A stretch of 64,000 nt of DNA. Origin: Sulfitobacter sp. DSM 110093. GTDB taxonomy: Bacteria; Pseudomonadota; Alphaproteobacteria; Rhodobacterales; Rhodobacteraceae. Shown here in pieces: positions 53,718-63,159 of this stretch. Each line of letters opens with the position of its first letter. The first letter of the stretch is position 1. A program made the position numbers and the translations under genes. The notes under the pieces are model-generated. The model was not told the origin of the DNA. It saw only the letters and a program-made list of their open reading frames with translations, and searched no databases. Where the stretch lies: positions 209,773 to 273,772 of the forward strand of contig NZ_CP085169.1 in assembly GCF_022788715.1 (NCBI RefSeq), read 5' to 3'.

Positions 53718-54480
53718 CACAGGCCAACCTTCTTAAAAGAGCAGCGCCCCAGGGGCGCTATCCAATCAAATTTAACAAACATCATTACCTTCAAAACTCA
53801 CAGTCGGCTGCATGTTCGCGCCGCCTTAGGAACCTAAAAAAAGTGAATCAAGGCAAAAAAATAGAACCGCAGATACCAATTGCTTCATGGTACAACCCGT
53901 CCTCTTCATTTGGCAAACTGTTTTTTGTGGCGACAAAAAGGCCGCTCTTCGTTGCTAAGCTAGAGTTGTTTGGGGGCCGACGTCGCAGAGCAAAACCTGC
54001 GAGCGACCTCTCTTTAAATTCGCTGTACTGACCCTGTTCCGAGCTCGGTGACCTCAGAACAAGAGAAACTAGGAACCCTTTAGAGACAATTCGTTAGCTG
54101 CGCTATCTCCCTGAAATCTGTTCAAGAAAGTAGAGATTTCACAGTCTGGTCGTGCCCTAACGCCCCAAGGTATCAGAACCTCAAAGCGGCTAAATGGATC
54201 GGACATAGCGGCGCCCCTTCCAATTTGGGCGAAAACCCGCCAATGACTTTAGGACTTTGCGCGCGAGATGCCCAATGCGAAACAGGCCGCCGATACTGCC
54301 CAGCTTTAAGCGATCTCGGGCCACGCTACCCTAATGTGAGCGTGGTCGCTGCACTTGGCCCTCGTTGGGATAAAACTTTCCTTAGGCAGGCAGCATTGCC
54401 AGATCAATTCGCCTGTGGTGCTGACGTCAATATCGGTGTACTAGGCCGCCTAATTGGCGTGATCACTGGCAGAAGATAAT
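53718..54480. other. Upstream region of the tyrosine kinase gene, no supported gene
   Basis: AT-richer sequence of about 760 bp. A rightward open frame at 54225-54479 (84 codons, ending GVLGRLIGVITGRR) stops 1 bp before the kinase ATG but has no family I recognise and no clear ribosome site; it may be a relic. The kinase promoter must lie here. Confidence 0.5.
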
Positions 54481-56604
54481 ATGAAGCAGGCTCAAAGACT
54501 TTCGCAAGACTTCGTTCCGGAACAGGGAGATAGCGATGAGATTGATCTTGCCAGTCTGTTCCAGACACTCTGGCGCGGCAAACTATGGATCGTGCTCTGT
54601 GGTGCGACCGCCCTGCTGATGGGAGCGTTTTACGCCTATGGTATTGCCATCCCAGTCTACACGACGAAAACTGCAGTGGCCCTTGAAAGCAGACAAGAGC
54701 AGGTGATGGACATCGAAAGTGTCGTCACTGGCCTTGGCGGCGATCAATCCACGATCAACACAGAGGTTGAAGTCATTCGTTCACGCGGACTGATTGAGGA
54801 TCTTGTATTGGATATGGGTCTATTGGAAGACCCTGAGTTTAATAGCAAACTCCGCTCGCCAGCGCGGTTTTCGTTAGGACAGGTGGCAACGACTGTGCGC
54901 AACCTAATCGGTGCGCCTGCGGCTCAGAGACCCACTTCTGAGCGTGCGGTTTTGGACCGAACGATAAATTCTGTCCTCGAGTCCATTTCGGTCTCAAACT
55001 TGCGCCAAAGCTTTGTTTTTGAGATTACGGCGACATCGCAGGAGCCTGCAAAATCTGCAGCGATCTCAAACCGTCTCGCAGAGCTTTACATTCAGAGCCA
55101 AATTTCTGTGAAATTTGAGAAAACTGAAGCGGCCACAGTATGGCTCAGCGAACGGGTAACTGGGCTTCAAGCAGAACTTGAATCCGCGCAATCGGAGTTG
55201 GAGGATTTTTCAACGAATACGGAGCTGGTCAACGCTGAAAATCTGGCTGCGCTAAACCGCCAAGTCAAAGATCTGCGCGATCGTAGAACCGCCCTTTCTG
55301 CTCAAGCATCAACTTCTATCGAACGGCTAGATGCTTTGCGTGGCGCACGCTCGGAAGGGCCTGAAACATTCACCCAACTTGCAGATGATACCTTGCTTGA
55401 TCAGGCCTTTCAGCGACGGCAACAAGAACAATCCGGAGGCCAGCGTGCTTTCGAAGCTAGAGCAGATGCTTTGATTGCCCGAGCCGAGCTAGATGCCAAC
55501 CGCGCTCGTTCACAGCTCAGTGCAATCGAGACTACCATTGCAGAAGTTGCGACACGGATCGACACCCAGTCAAAAGAGCTGGTGACGCTAGAACAACTTC
55601 AGCGAGAGGTGGAAGCCAGCCGGCTTCTCTACGAGGCATTTCTAAGCCGACTCAAAGAAACAAGTATCCAACAGGGCATACAGCAAGCAGATAGCCGCAT
55701 CCTCAGTCGCGCAGTGGTGCCTTCAACTCCCTCCGCGCCGCGCAAGTCACGTGTGCTCGCCCTGAGCCTCATTCTAGGCCTAATGGCCGGCGCGGGAATA
55801 GTCCTGCTCCGTGAAATGTCTCAAAACACATTTCGTACGCCTGAGGCATTGGAGGCTAAAACCGGATACTCGGTTATCGGTCAAATTCCCAAAGTGCCGT
55901 CGAAGAGACGGAGTGACATCCTGAAATACTTAGTCGAAAAGCCTAATTCCGCCGCAGCGGAGGCCATCAGAAACTTACGTACTTCCATCCTACTAGCAAA
56001 TCTGGATACGCCGCCCAAGGTGATCATGTCGACTTCATCCCTCCCCGGTGAGGGCAAAACCACACATTCAATATCGCTAGCACAGAACTTTGCGGGCCTA
56101 GGCGCAAAAGTGCTCTTGATTGAAGGCGACCTAAGACGCCGGGTTCTAGACGAATATTTCAAGCATGATCAACCGAAGGGTTTCCTCTCTGTTATGGCGG
56201 GTGAGATCGCGCTCGAAGAAGCGACTATATATGACGAATCTCTCAAGGCAGACATTTTGTACGGGGAAAAATCGCCTGTGAATGCAGCTGATCTATTTTC
56301 CTCCAAGACGTTCAGTGATTTCATCAAAGAACTGCGAAACCACTACGACTACATTATCATCGATACACCCCCGGTTCTTGCAGTGCCCGATGCACGTGTG
56401 CTCGGCCAATTGGTAGATGCCATTATCTATACTGTGAAGTGGGATAGCACCTCACACCGTCAGGTATTGGACGGATTAAGATCACTGGAGAATGTCAACC
56501 TTAGACCTAGCGGGCTGGTATTAAGTCAGATCGATCATACTAAGTTGAAGCGCTACGGCTATGGCAATAGCTACAGCGATTACTCAGGTTACTACACTAA
56601 TTGA
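54481..56604 (+). CDS. Polysaccharide co-polymerase/tyrosine autokinase (Wzc/ExoP type)
   Basis: 707 residues. Wzz domain at the N-terminus (IDLASLFQTLWRGKLWIVLCGATALLMGAFYAY as first membrane segment), a long periplasmic coiled coil (about residues 215-400), a second membrane segment (VLALSLILGLMAGAGIVLL), and a C-terminal BY-kinase: Walker A SSLPGEGKTT, Walker A' LLIEGDLRRR, Walker B YIIIDTPPVLAVPD. It ends with a tyrosine cluster, RYGYGNSYSDYSGYYTN, the autophosphorylation tail. It controls chain length and export together with Wza. Confidence 0.95.
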   Translation: MKQAQRLSQDFVPEQGDSDEIDLASLFQTLWRGKLWIVLCGATALLMGAFYAYGIAIPVYTTKTAVALESRQEQVMDIESVVTGLGGDQSTINTEVEVIRSRGLIEDLVLDMGLLEDPEFNSKLRSPARFSLGQVATTVRNLIGAPAAQRPTSERAVLDRTINSVLESISVSNLRQSFVFEITATSQEPAKSAAISNRLAELYIQSQISVKFEKTEAATVWLSERVTGLQAELESAQSELEDFSTNTELVNAENLAALNRQVKDLRDRRTALSAQASTSIERLDALRGARSEGPETFTQLADDTLLDQAFQRRQQEQSGGQRAFEARADALIARAELDANRARSQLSAIETTIAEVATRIDTQSKELVTLEQLQREVEASRLLYEAFLSRLKETSIQQGIQQADSRILSRAVVPSTPSAPRKSRVLALSLILGLMAGAGIVLLREMSQNTFRTPEALEAKTGYSVIGQIPKVPSKRRSDILKYLVEKPNSAAAEAIRNLRTSILLANLDTPPKVIMSTSSLPGEGKTTHSISLAQNFAGLGAKVLLIEGDLRRRVLDEYFKHDQPKGFLSVMAGEIALEEATIYDESLKADILYGEKSPVNAADLFSSKTFSDFIKELRNHYDYIIIDTPPVLAVPDARVLGQLVDAIIYTVKWDSTSHRQVLDGLRSLENVNLRPSGLVLSQIDHTKLKRYGYGNSYSDYSGYYTN

Positions 56605-56706
56605 GTTTACCCCTTGAAGCAGAGCCTCTTTGCTTGTTAGGGTTTCAAATAGAAGAAGCTTTTCCCCCCGCCCCACGCTAAAAGGGCACCTATTGGAGAT
56701 TTCGTT

Positions 56707-57015
56707 ATGAAGACTTTGCTCGCTGCCTTCGCAGTGTCATTTGCCCTTCCCCTGAGCGCTATGGCTCAAGGTGATGTTCAAACTGTAACATGTTCCGTCG
56801 CCGATATCCGATCAGGTGCGGGTGTTTGTAGTCAGGTTGAAATGCCGCAGCCGCCTGCAGACGTAACCGTTCGAGTTCGCCGGGTTTCCACCACCACGAC
56901 GACCCCAAATACGTTGGGTGGGCTTGGAGCTCCCGGTATAGGTCTTATCGCGTTGGGGGTAATCGGAGTCGCTGCCGCTGCCAGCGGTGGTGGTAGCTCG
57001 AACGGGACAAACTGA
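56707..57015 (+). CDS. Small exported protein of unknown function
   Basis: 102 residues: signal peptide MKTLLAAFAVSFALPLSAMA, a short domain with two cysteines (VTCSVADIRSGAGVCSQVEM), a threonine/proline linker, then a glycine-alanine-rich hydrophobic segment (APGIGLIALGVIGVAAAASGG) and a polar end. The arrangement suggests an envelope protein with one C-terminal membrane or surface helix. It follows the tyrosine kinase by 102 bp and is closed by a strong palindrome, so it may be the last gene of that unit. No family recognised. Confidence 0.7.
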   Translation: MKTLLAAFAVSFALPLSAMAQGDVQTVTCSVADIRSGAGVCSQVEMPQPPADVTVRVRRVSTTTTTPNTLGGLGAPGIGLIALGVIGVAAAASGGGSSNGTN

Positions 57016-57024
57016 ATTTTTCAA

Positions 57025-57054
57025 AGCCTCACTAGGAAGCTTCCTAGTGAGGCT
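57025..57054. terminator. 30-bp perfect palindrome after the small exported protein
   Basis: The arms AGCCTCACTAGGAAG and its exact complement meet at AAGCTT. It starts 10 bp after the stop codon at 57015. The downstream side has CCTTGTTG and not a full T-run, while a T5 run lies on the upstream side, so it may terminate leftward transcription as well. Its last four bases coincide with the apparent left end of the IS5-family element. Confidence 0.65.
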
Positions 57055-57957
57055 CCTTGTTGCACAGATCAACGACAGCCCGAAACGCGCCCAACCCGAG
57101 AGAGGTCTCAGGCGATGCGTTCAAAACTTGGGTGGCCAAGTCGGGTCATTCTGTTAAGAATGCCCACTCCAGTTTCAGCCCCAGCTTTCTGGCTTTCGAA
57201 GCTTCGAGCCTTTAACTTCGGCCCGATGGTGGTATTCAAGCAACCCATGAGAGTCTCGACTCAGCTGCGCTGATTGTAGTCTGATTTCTTCAGCCAAGCC
57301 ATCCGCCCATGGGCTGAGATGTCGGCAATATGACGCTCCCGGCTGGTTGGATATAACAGCGCATTTGGACTGAAGACCACGCCTTTCGGTGGTGGAATTC
57401 GACTGTCGATCCAAACCGAGCGGCCAGCAGGTCGGACGTTGGATCCCCGTCATATGCTCCATGCGCGAAGAACCAAGAGACCGTGCCGTTGACTTGATAC
57501 AAAAGAACGGAAAGCGCCGTCGGGTCGCCAACGTCACATTGGGTAATGTTCTTAGCAGACGATTTCGCCACTGGCAAGCTCAAGACCGAGGTGAAGTTTC
57601 CGCCAAGAGCGCCGTCTGCGCTTTGTTTTGTGTTTTTTATTCAAGCCATTCGCCCTCGCCGAAAATCTTCAGGCCGGTACTGTCCGCTGCCAAATGGACT
57701 TGCGCTCGGCTGCTGATGCTTGGCTGTGTAGGCAATTTCAAGCCGCTGCACCGCCGCGACTAGGTAGAGAAATCTGGGACTTTGATTTCTAAGCCGAAGA
57801 GCCCCGCAATGGAACGCATCAAACCTTGCGTTTGCCGCAGCGGCTGGCGGAACACCATGCCCAAGGTCAGGCACATCTCGATCGCCAGATCCGAATATTT
57901 GTGCTGCCCACCCCGGCTCACACGCCGCGGCGCAACCCATGACCTAAAGCATTTCTA

Positions 57958-58988
57958 ATTTAACCTGAGGCATATCCGGCAGCCTGAAAGTAGTTTGAAC
58001 ACTCCTGCGGGGAGTACATTGCGCAGATATCGCCAAGGGCTTCGAACACCGAGGTGAATGATCGCGCACTGATGCGTCTGAGGTGAGACTTCAATTTGGA
58101 GAAAGCCAACTCAATCGGGTTCAGATCTGGTGAATATGGCGGCAGATAGAGGAACCAGCACCCATGAGCCTTGAGCGCCGCAGCGGCTTCTTTGTTGCGA
58201 TGGGTCGCGAGGTTGTCGAGAACGACTGCCGTGCCTGGCGCGATCTCGGGGATCAGGACCTTTTGCACATAGGCCGCGAAAGCAGGGCCATCCATCGCGC
58301 CTTTGATTACCCAAGGTGCGATCAGAGCCTCATGTGTCAGCCCCGCAATCAGGGTTTGGGTTCCCCAACTGCCGAAGGGCGCATCCATCGTCAGGCGTTC
58401 GCCACGCGGAGCCCAACCGCGCAGCCGGGTGAGATTCGTTTTGACCGCTGTTTCATCAATAAAGACAACGCGTTCCGGCATCCGCGCAATGGCTGGCAAA
58501 CGGTGTGTGAACCAGTCCTCACGTCGTCGCCTCACCTTGGCACGGTAACGTTCGGTAGCGACCAGTGACTTTTTTTGTGCGTGAACCCGAGGCGCTTTAG
58601 CAGATGCCCGATAGCAGAGTGCTGGACCTGCAGTCCGGTTGCATCAGCAAGCGCATCACGCAGCTCAAACAATGTGATATCAGGGTCTTGAGCAATCAAC
58701 TCTTCGAAAAAACCAACATGGGGTGCCAATTTCCCTGACCCTTTTGGACGCCCCTGCACGCCCGGATCAGCCCGGCCCGTCGTTTGGATCTGATGCCGCC
58801 ATCGTGCGCCCGTTGCTGGCGACAGCTTCAAGCGCGCTGCCGCCGCTCGCCCGCTTAACCCTTCCTCAATAAATCTCTGAAACCGCGCCCGAAGCGCTGA
58901 TGGCAAAGGTGCTGACATAGTTCATCCTCCCAAACAGGATGAATCACAATCAGACCAGTTTGGGAATCCCCGGCGATTCAGGTTTTGT
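57958..58988 (-). mobile_element. IS630-family element (1031 bp) at a TA target
   Basis: TA dinucleotides flank both ends (57956-57957 and 58989-58990), as expected for IS630. The ends ATTTAACCTGAGGC and, inward from the right, ACAAAACCTGAATC are related inverted repeats. The element has interrupted the IS5-family transposase. It contains a two-frame transposase gene. Confidence 0.88.
57960..58918 (-). CDS. IS630-family transposase with putative -1 frameshift
   Basis: The first frame (58918 to 58532) gives the helix-turn-helix part EGLSGRAAAARLKLSPATGARW and ALADATGLQVQHSAIGHLLKRLGFTHKKS. At an A7 run (58570-58576 on the plus strand as T7) a -1 shift leads into the second frame, SLVATERYRAKV then RRRREDWFTHRLPAI, with the DDE residues in VVFIDETAVKTNLTRLRGWAPRGER, AVVLDNLATHRNKE and LPPYSPDLNPIELAFSKLK. 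One -1 step gives an in-phase product of about 319 residues. Programmed frameshifting is common in this family, so the gene may be functional; a simple mutation is the alternative. Confidence 0.82.
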
Positions 58989-59218
58989 TAGAAACGCTTT
59001 AATAACATCCTCACTCAATAACATCCTCACTCATCCAAATTGTCAGATCACCGCGCTGCCGTAGGCCTTCGTTGTACTCAGACCAGTTGGTCACCGAATA
59101 GTTTTGCTTCGGGAACTTGTCACGACGAGTGGCGTTAAATTTGTGCGGCATTGATAGCATCCTGAATAGAACAGAACGCCTCGATATCAGCCGTGGCACG
59201 ATCCCTGCAACCAAGCCG

Positions 59219-59388
59219 TCTGGAGCTGTTCTCTGGTCAATCGCTGCGCGCCGGTCTCGCTAGCTCACGGAGGCGACGAACGCTATGTGCAGAAACAGCT
59301 GGGACACGCCTTAGCCGAAATGACCGGCCGCTAACAACGTTGCCGCGATAGGTTCCGAGTGGATTTGACAAAGGCGGCGGGGCTGTAG
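59219..59388 (+). pseudogene. Tyrosine recombinase remnant (C-terminal end)
   Basis: In two frames this stretch reads LFSGQSLRAGLASS and then DERYVQKQLGHALAEMTGR, the HxLR-like and LGH motifs that end XerC/D-type recombinases. In the tail MTGR is followed by TAA where the catalytic tyrosine should be, and the frame goes on with RDRFRVDLTKAAGL to TAG at 59388. The N-terminal part is missing. Confidence 0.7.
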
Positions 59389-59398
59389 GCCCCCTGCC

Positions 59399-59752
59399 CT
59401 AATCTGTCGGACCCGAAAGCAAGCGCGCCAACATATGGCGGATATGGTCCTGCGCTCCGAAGAAGAGCGCGATCACGACAACGCAGGCTCGGTCTTCGTC
59501 CGGCAGAAACCAGATCGCCGTCTTCTCCAGCCGAACGAAACGAAGGTTCGCCCTGATGTCAGGCCGTTCCGTTCCGATGAAGGGAGACTTCGCCAATGTA
59601 TCTATTGAAGACCGAATACCCCGGATCCGATCGGCAGGCCGATTGAGTGCCGCATCCGGGTCGTCGCCCAGGTCGACATATGACCGCGCGAGATGGTCGA
59701 AGATCAGTTCAAAATCCCATTCTGCTTCAGCAGAAAACTCAAGCTCCCACAT
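59399..59752 (-). CDS. parE: ParE/RelE-family toxin
   Basis: 117 residues from ATG 59752, which overlaps the parD end by 14 bp. The pattern is that of ParE: WELEFSAEAEWDFELIFDHL at the N-terminus, DRIRGIRSSIDTLAKSPFIGTERPDI, LRFVRLEKTAIWFLPDEDRACVVVIALFFGAQDH, where an arginine and the VIALFFGAQD strand are typical. It would poison gyrase or another target when the antitoxin is lost. The open frame extends 8 codons upstream, but these lie within parD. Confidence 0.85.
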   Translation of the reverse strand: MWELEFSAEAEWDFELIFDHLARSYVDLGDDPDAALNRPADRIRGIRSSIDTLAKSPFIGTERPDIRANLRFVRLEKTAIWFLPDEDRACVVVIALFFGAQDHIRHMLARLLSGPTD

Positions 59753-60014
59753 TGCCCGACTTTTGTTTGCGGTCAATCATGCGTTCTATGCGGGCATCCA
59801 TTTCACCGGCAGAGATCATCGAATCGGACATACGTCGGTCAACGAGTTGTCGCAGCGCGGCGACTTCTAACTCTTCGGCCTCATTCTTCTGTCGTAGAAG
59901 TTCAAGACCCTGCTGTAACACGGAACTGAGGCTGGAATACTGCCCCGACTCTACGAGGGTGCGGGCAAAGCGCGATTGCGGGTCTGTCAAGGAAATCGAA
60001 CATTTTACGGTCAT
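59739..60014 (-). CDS. parD: ParD-family antitoxin
   Basis: 91 residues from ATG 60014, chosen because GGAGGAG lies just upstream; an earlier in-frame start at 60044 has none. Ribbon-helix-helix N-terminus KCSISLTDPQSRFARTLVESGQYSSLSSVLQQGLELLRQKN, then a charged C-terminal helix (RRMSDSMISAGEMDARIERM) that would wrap ParE. Together with parE it forms an intact toxin-antitoxin operon, in contrast to the broken ccdA and the antitoxin-like gene at 16 kb. Confidence 0.87.
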   Translation of the reverse strand: MTVKCSISLTDPQSRFARTLVESGQYSSLSSVLQQGLELLRQKNEAEELEVAALRQLVDRRMSDSMISAGEMDARIERMIDRKQKSGNVGA

Positions 60015-60277
60015 GCCAAGGCTCCTCCGCTCAAATGGTAGCACCCAGTAACACCGAATTCAAGTACAGGATCGCCCGATGGCGTTTGTACGGCCCTGCT
60101 TCATAGACGTCCTCCTCCTTGAGACCAAATTTTGCTATCGTCCGCATGGGGAATCTCGACCAGGTTGGCCTCAGCGCGGCACGCGAGTCGAGGAGATCGG
60201 GACTGATGCTGTAATCGCCCACCGACGGCATCGATGTGCCAGTGTGGGTCTGAATTGCCTCACAATGGAGACCGGTC

Positions 60278-60535
60278 ATGTCAAAGATTATCACAGTTGG
60301 AATCGATCTGGTGAAGAAGGTGTTTCAGGTTCATAAAACAGACGGAGCACGTCGAGCGGTTATGCGCAAGAAACTGCGACGCGCTCAAGTGCTCGCGTTC
60401 TTCGAGGAAGTTATCGCCTTGCGTGGTTGCAATGGAAGCCTGTGGCGGGGTCCATTATTGGGGCCGTGAGATCGACAAGCTGGGCCATGAAGTGCGGTTG
60501 ATCCCGCTAGCCTATGTGCAGCCATTTGTGAAATA
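60278..60535 (+). pseudogene. IS110-family transposase fragment (N-terminal)
   Basis: ATG 60278 starts MSKIITVGIDLVKKVFQVHK, the DEDD-domain opening of IS110 transposases, then MRKKLRRAQVLAFFEE. A frameshift follows, and the next frame gives WGREIDKLGHEVRLIPLAYVQPFVK, where the coding match stops. The sequence immediately after it (AATGCGCACCTCA) recurs after another fragment at 62.8 kb. Confidence 0.75.
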
Positions 60536-60562
60536 ATGCGCACCTCAGCATAATTTGACTAG

Positions 60563-60772
60563 GGCCTATGGACATTGAGGATTTTCAAATCACCTGAGGT
60601 CTGATCCAACCTTCCAAAAGGGAGTTTTGAATGGACGAGCAGAGGTTTGTGATTTCCGATGACGTCTGGGTGCGGTTGAAGCCGCTTTTGCCTGGCAAGC
60701 CGGGCGACAGCGGAGCGACGGGCAAAGACAATCGGTTGTTTCTGGAGGCTGTTTTATGGCGGGTGCGGACGG
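60563..60772 (+). mobile_element. IS427-group element, truncated left end
   Basis: Preceded by CTAG and starting GGCCTATGGACATTGAGG. From ATG 60631 it encodes MDEQRFVISDDVWVRLKPLLPG and DNRLFLEAVLWRVRT, closely related to the intact element at 10243-11081. It breaks off at 60772, where an IS256-family fragment starts. Confidence 0.8.
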
Positions 60773-61381
60773 TAGTGTCCCAGCACGTGGTATAATTTGT
60801 TCTCCGGCTGGATGTTGAGCCGGTTTACAAGGTGGCTATTTTCGCGGGGTCCATGGTGTTATCCTCGCAGATGGCGGCGACGGTTTCCAGCGTAATGTAA
60901 CGTCGTGTGACCGCCCATTCATCGTTTTGCTCCAGCATCAGCGCGCCAACGAGACGCCTGATCGCAGGCTCGTTAGGAAAGATGCCGACGACATTGGTGC
61001 GGCGCTTGATCTCTTTGTTCAGGCGCTCAAGCGGATTGGTAGAGTGGATTTGCCGCCAGTGAGCCTGCGGGAAAGTCTTGTAGGCCAGCACGTCGTCTTC
61101 AGCACGGAGCATCAGTTCGGCGAGCTTGGAATAGCGTGGCTGGAAGGCCTCTGTCAGCTTGGCCCAGTGTTCTTTCGAATCTGCCAGCGTGTCTTGGTCA
61201 AAGGCCGTCCTGAGCGCAGCTGTGACAATGGGGCGGTCTTTCTTGCCGACGCAGGCCAGCGCATTGCGCATGAAGTGGACGCGGCAGCGCTGGATGGTAG
61301 CACCCAGCACTTTGACTGCTGCGGCCTTCAGGCCCTTGTGTTCATCCGCGATGATCAGTTTGACATCGCGAAGGCCACGGT
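60773..61381 (-). mobile_element. IS256-family element C, right part missing
   Basis: It begins where the IS427 fragment stops and ends where IS256 element B copy 3 starts. It holds the C-terminal part of a transposase unlike those of elements A and B. Neither terminal repeat can be matched, since its other end has been lost. Confidence 0.7.
60825..61381 (-). pseudogene. IS256-family transposase fragment (element C, C-terminal)
   Basis: Read leftwards: RGLRDVKLIIADEHKGLKAA (catalytic aspartate region), VLGATIQRCRVHFMRNALACVGKK, HWRQIHSTNPLERLNKEIKRRTNVVGIFPNEPAIRRLVGAL, closing at 60825. The N-terminal half was removed by the insertion of element B copy 3. No start remains. Confidence 0.85.
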
Positions 61382-62698
61382 GGGAGTGTGCGTAATTTTG
61401 TGCCCTGGCGCCTTTAGTTACGCCATGGGAAAGGGTTCGTCGAACATTATGGCGAGTTGGCTTTTAACGCGGTGCCATTCACGCACAGATCGCTTCCACT
61501 CGAAGGAAGTAGCATTGAGGGCCAAATAGATCAACTTTGCCGCAGCCTCATCGCTCGGGAAGTGGCCGCGGGTTCGCACCGCACGCCGGATTTTCGAGTT
61601 CAGGGCTTCTATGGCATTCGTCGTGTAAATCAGTCGGCGCACTTCGGGCGGGTGGCGAGAAACGGGATCACCTCGTTCCAGGCTCGGCGCCAGCTCGGGG
61701 CAATAGCCGGATAGCGCTTGGCCAGATCACTCTCCTCGAACTCGGCCAGCGCAGCCTCTGCTGCTTCGACGTCCAAGGCGGTGTAGACCGCCTTCAGGGC
61801 TGTCGCCACGGCCTTGCGGTCCTTGTAGCTGGCAAAGCTCATAGAGTGGCGCAGCAAATGAACGATGCACGTCTGGACCTGGGCTTCCGGGAAAGCCGCC
61901 TCAATGGCCTGGGGGAAGCCTTTGAGGCCGTCGACCACGGCAATCAGAATGTCCTGAACGCCCCTGTGGCGTAGATCATTCAGAACCTTTGCCCCGAATT
62001 TGGCACCCTCATTGGCCTGGAACCACAGCCCCAGAACGTCCCGGGTGCCGTCTGGACGGATCGCCAAGGCCACGAAGACCGCCCTGTTCGAGACCGCTCC
62101 ATCACTGCGGATGTTGACGCGGATCGCGTCCATGAACACCACGGGATAGCAGGGTTCCAATGGCCGGCTCTGCCAGGCGGTTACCTCGTCCATTACGGCC
62201 TCGGTGATTGCCGATATCAAGCTGGGTGATGCCTCAAAGCCGTAAATCTCCTCGATGTGCCCTTGGATCTCTCGGGTCGTCATTCCGCGTGCATACATGC
62301 TGACAATCTTGCGGTCGAACTCGGGAAAACGACGCTGATACTTGGCGATCAACAGCGGATCAAAGGTGCCGTTGCGGTCGCGCGGAATGTCCGGGATGAC
62401 CTTCCCACTGTCGGTGGTCACAGTCTTCTGACTGCTGCCATTACAGCGATTGGGCGGATGGTTCTGACCCTCCGCGACACCTTCGGCGCGTTCTTCCCCA
62501 AGATGTTCCTCCATCTCAGCCGTTAAAGCGCGTTCTGCCAATGCTTTGGTCAACTCAGCAAGAATGCCCTCCTTGCCGAATAGGTCGCCAGATGACCGGC
62601 CTTCCATCAGTTGGTCTAATAGTTCTTTGTCGATGCTCATACGTGGGTCTCCTTATAGAGCAGTTACCACGCCAGAGCACAAAATTCAGGACAGTCTC
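61382..62698 (-). mobile_element. IS256-family element B, copy 3 (1317 bp)
   Basis: Left end GGGAGTGTGCGTAATTTTGT; the right end has one changed base (AGTCTC for AGTCCC). Length is 1317 bp, exactly that of copies 1 and 2 minus the 41-bp insertion and minus one base. The flanking 8-mers (GCCACGGT and GCACATCT) do not match, so recombination has altered at least one side. More diverged from copies 1 and 2 than they are from each other. Confidence 0.9.
61418..62640 (-). pseudogene. Transposase of IS256 element B copy 3, single frameshift
   Basis: Starts at 62640 (MSIDKELLDQLMEGRSSGDL) and reads without break through CYPVVFMDAIRVNIRSDGAVSNRAVFVALAI, WFQANEGAKFGAKVLNDLRHRG and RRAWNEVIPF. One base is then missing near 61654 relative to copies 1 and 2, giving an early stop (RPKCAD). 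The remaining frame, MRRLIYTTNAIEALNSKIRRAVRTRG, continues to 61418. It shows the intact central region that copies 1 and 2 have lost. Confidence 0.88.
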
Positions 62699-62714
62699 GC
62701 ACATCTTCCGTCAT

Positions 62715-62810
62715 CATTGGGAAGTTGGGGCGCGAGGTGCGGCTGATCCCGCCCTCCGAAGTTAAGCCATTTGTCAAAAAATGCGCACCTCAACATAACT
62801 TCACTAATCA
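62715..62810 (+). pseudogene. Second IS110-family fragment with the same junction
   Basis: A short reading GREVRLIPPSEVKPFVKK matches the IS110 segment GHEVRLIPPAYVKPFVK. It is followed by AATGCGCACCTCA-CATAA, the same non-coding continuation as after the fragment at 60.3-60.5 kb. Only a few dozen bases remain of the coding part. Confidence 0.55.
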
Positions 62811-62944
62811 TCAAGTGGCCATAATGCGGAGGAACACGGAATAGGCGCATAAAATCACGGCAGTTCTGCCGTTAATCTGTGACTTTGCTCCGCATTATTT
62901 TCGTCCGAACCTGTGCAGGGGTTTGACCAGCAGAGGAGCCGTCA

Positions 62945-63145
62945 ATGTCAAAACCCGATCATGTATTAATCATCGAACTCCAAGCCTTCCTGACCAACCA
63001 GCAATACAGCCTGGTGTTCATCCGGAACTATTGCGCCTATGCGCGCGGGTTCCTCGAGCATCTTGCGCAACGGATTATCCTGCTCACGGAGATGATTGAA
63101 GCCCAGGTGGATCAATACCTGCGCGAAGCGGTCGCGCTGATCCAG
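62945..63145 (+). pseudogene. Tyrosine recombinase/integrase N-terminal fragment
   Basis: ATG 62945 follows AGAGGAG and opens a core-binding domain: FLTNQQYSLVFIRNYCAYARGFLEHLAQR and EAQVDQYLREAVALIQLRHGR. This is the start of an element-borne XerD-like recombinase. Homology is lost after about residue 67, where an IS6-like end begins. The catalytic domain is absent. Confidence 0.6.
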
Positions 63146-63159
63146 CTTCGTCATGGCCG

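Larger units (their letters stand above)
57108..59151 (-). pseudogene. IS5-family transposase, interrupted and frameshifted
   Basis: From ATG 59151 the reading MPHKFNATRRDKFPKQNYSVTNWSEYNEGLRQRGDLTIWMSEDVI reaches a short duplicated stretch and then the IS630 element. Beyond it, at 57957, the frame resumes SWVAPRRVSRGGQHKYSDLAIEMCLTLGMVFRQPLRQTQGLMRSIAGLFGLE. After a gap in homology the catalytic parts CDVGDPTALSVLLYQVNGTVSWFFAHGAYDGDPTSDLL and the end MTRLGHPSFERIA (stop at 57108) are seen in shifted frames. Dead. Confidence 0.82.
57051..59217 (-). mobile_element. IS5-family element remnant split by IS630
   Basis: Inward-facing ends GGCTCCTTGTTGCACAGATC on the left and GGCTTGGTTGCAGGGATC on the right resemble each other and the GGCTTTGTTGCA-type ends of IS5-family elements. 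The transposase gene between them is frameshifted and interrupted by an IS630-family element. Confidence 0.7.

Noticed and set aside
54225..54479. Rightward 84-codon frame before the tyrosine kinase
   Set aside because: No ribosome site or recognisable motif; proximity to the kinase start alone is not enough.
60031..60294. Leftward 87-codon frame upstream of parD
   Set aside because: No motif or ribosome site, and it overlaps the IS110 fragment start on the other strand.
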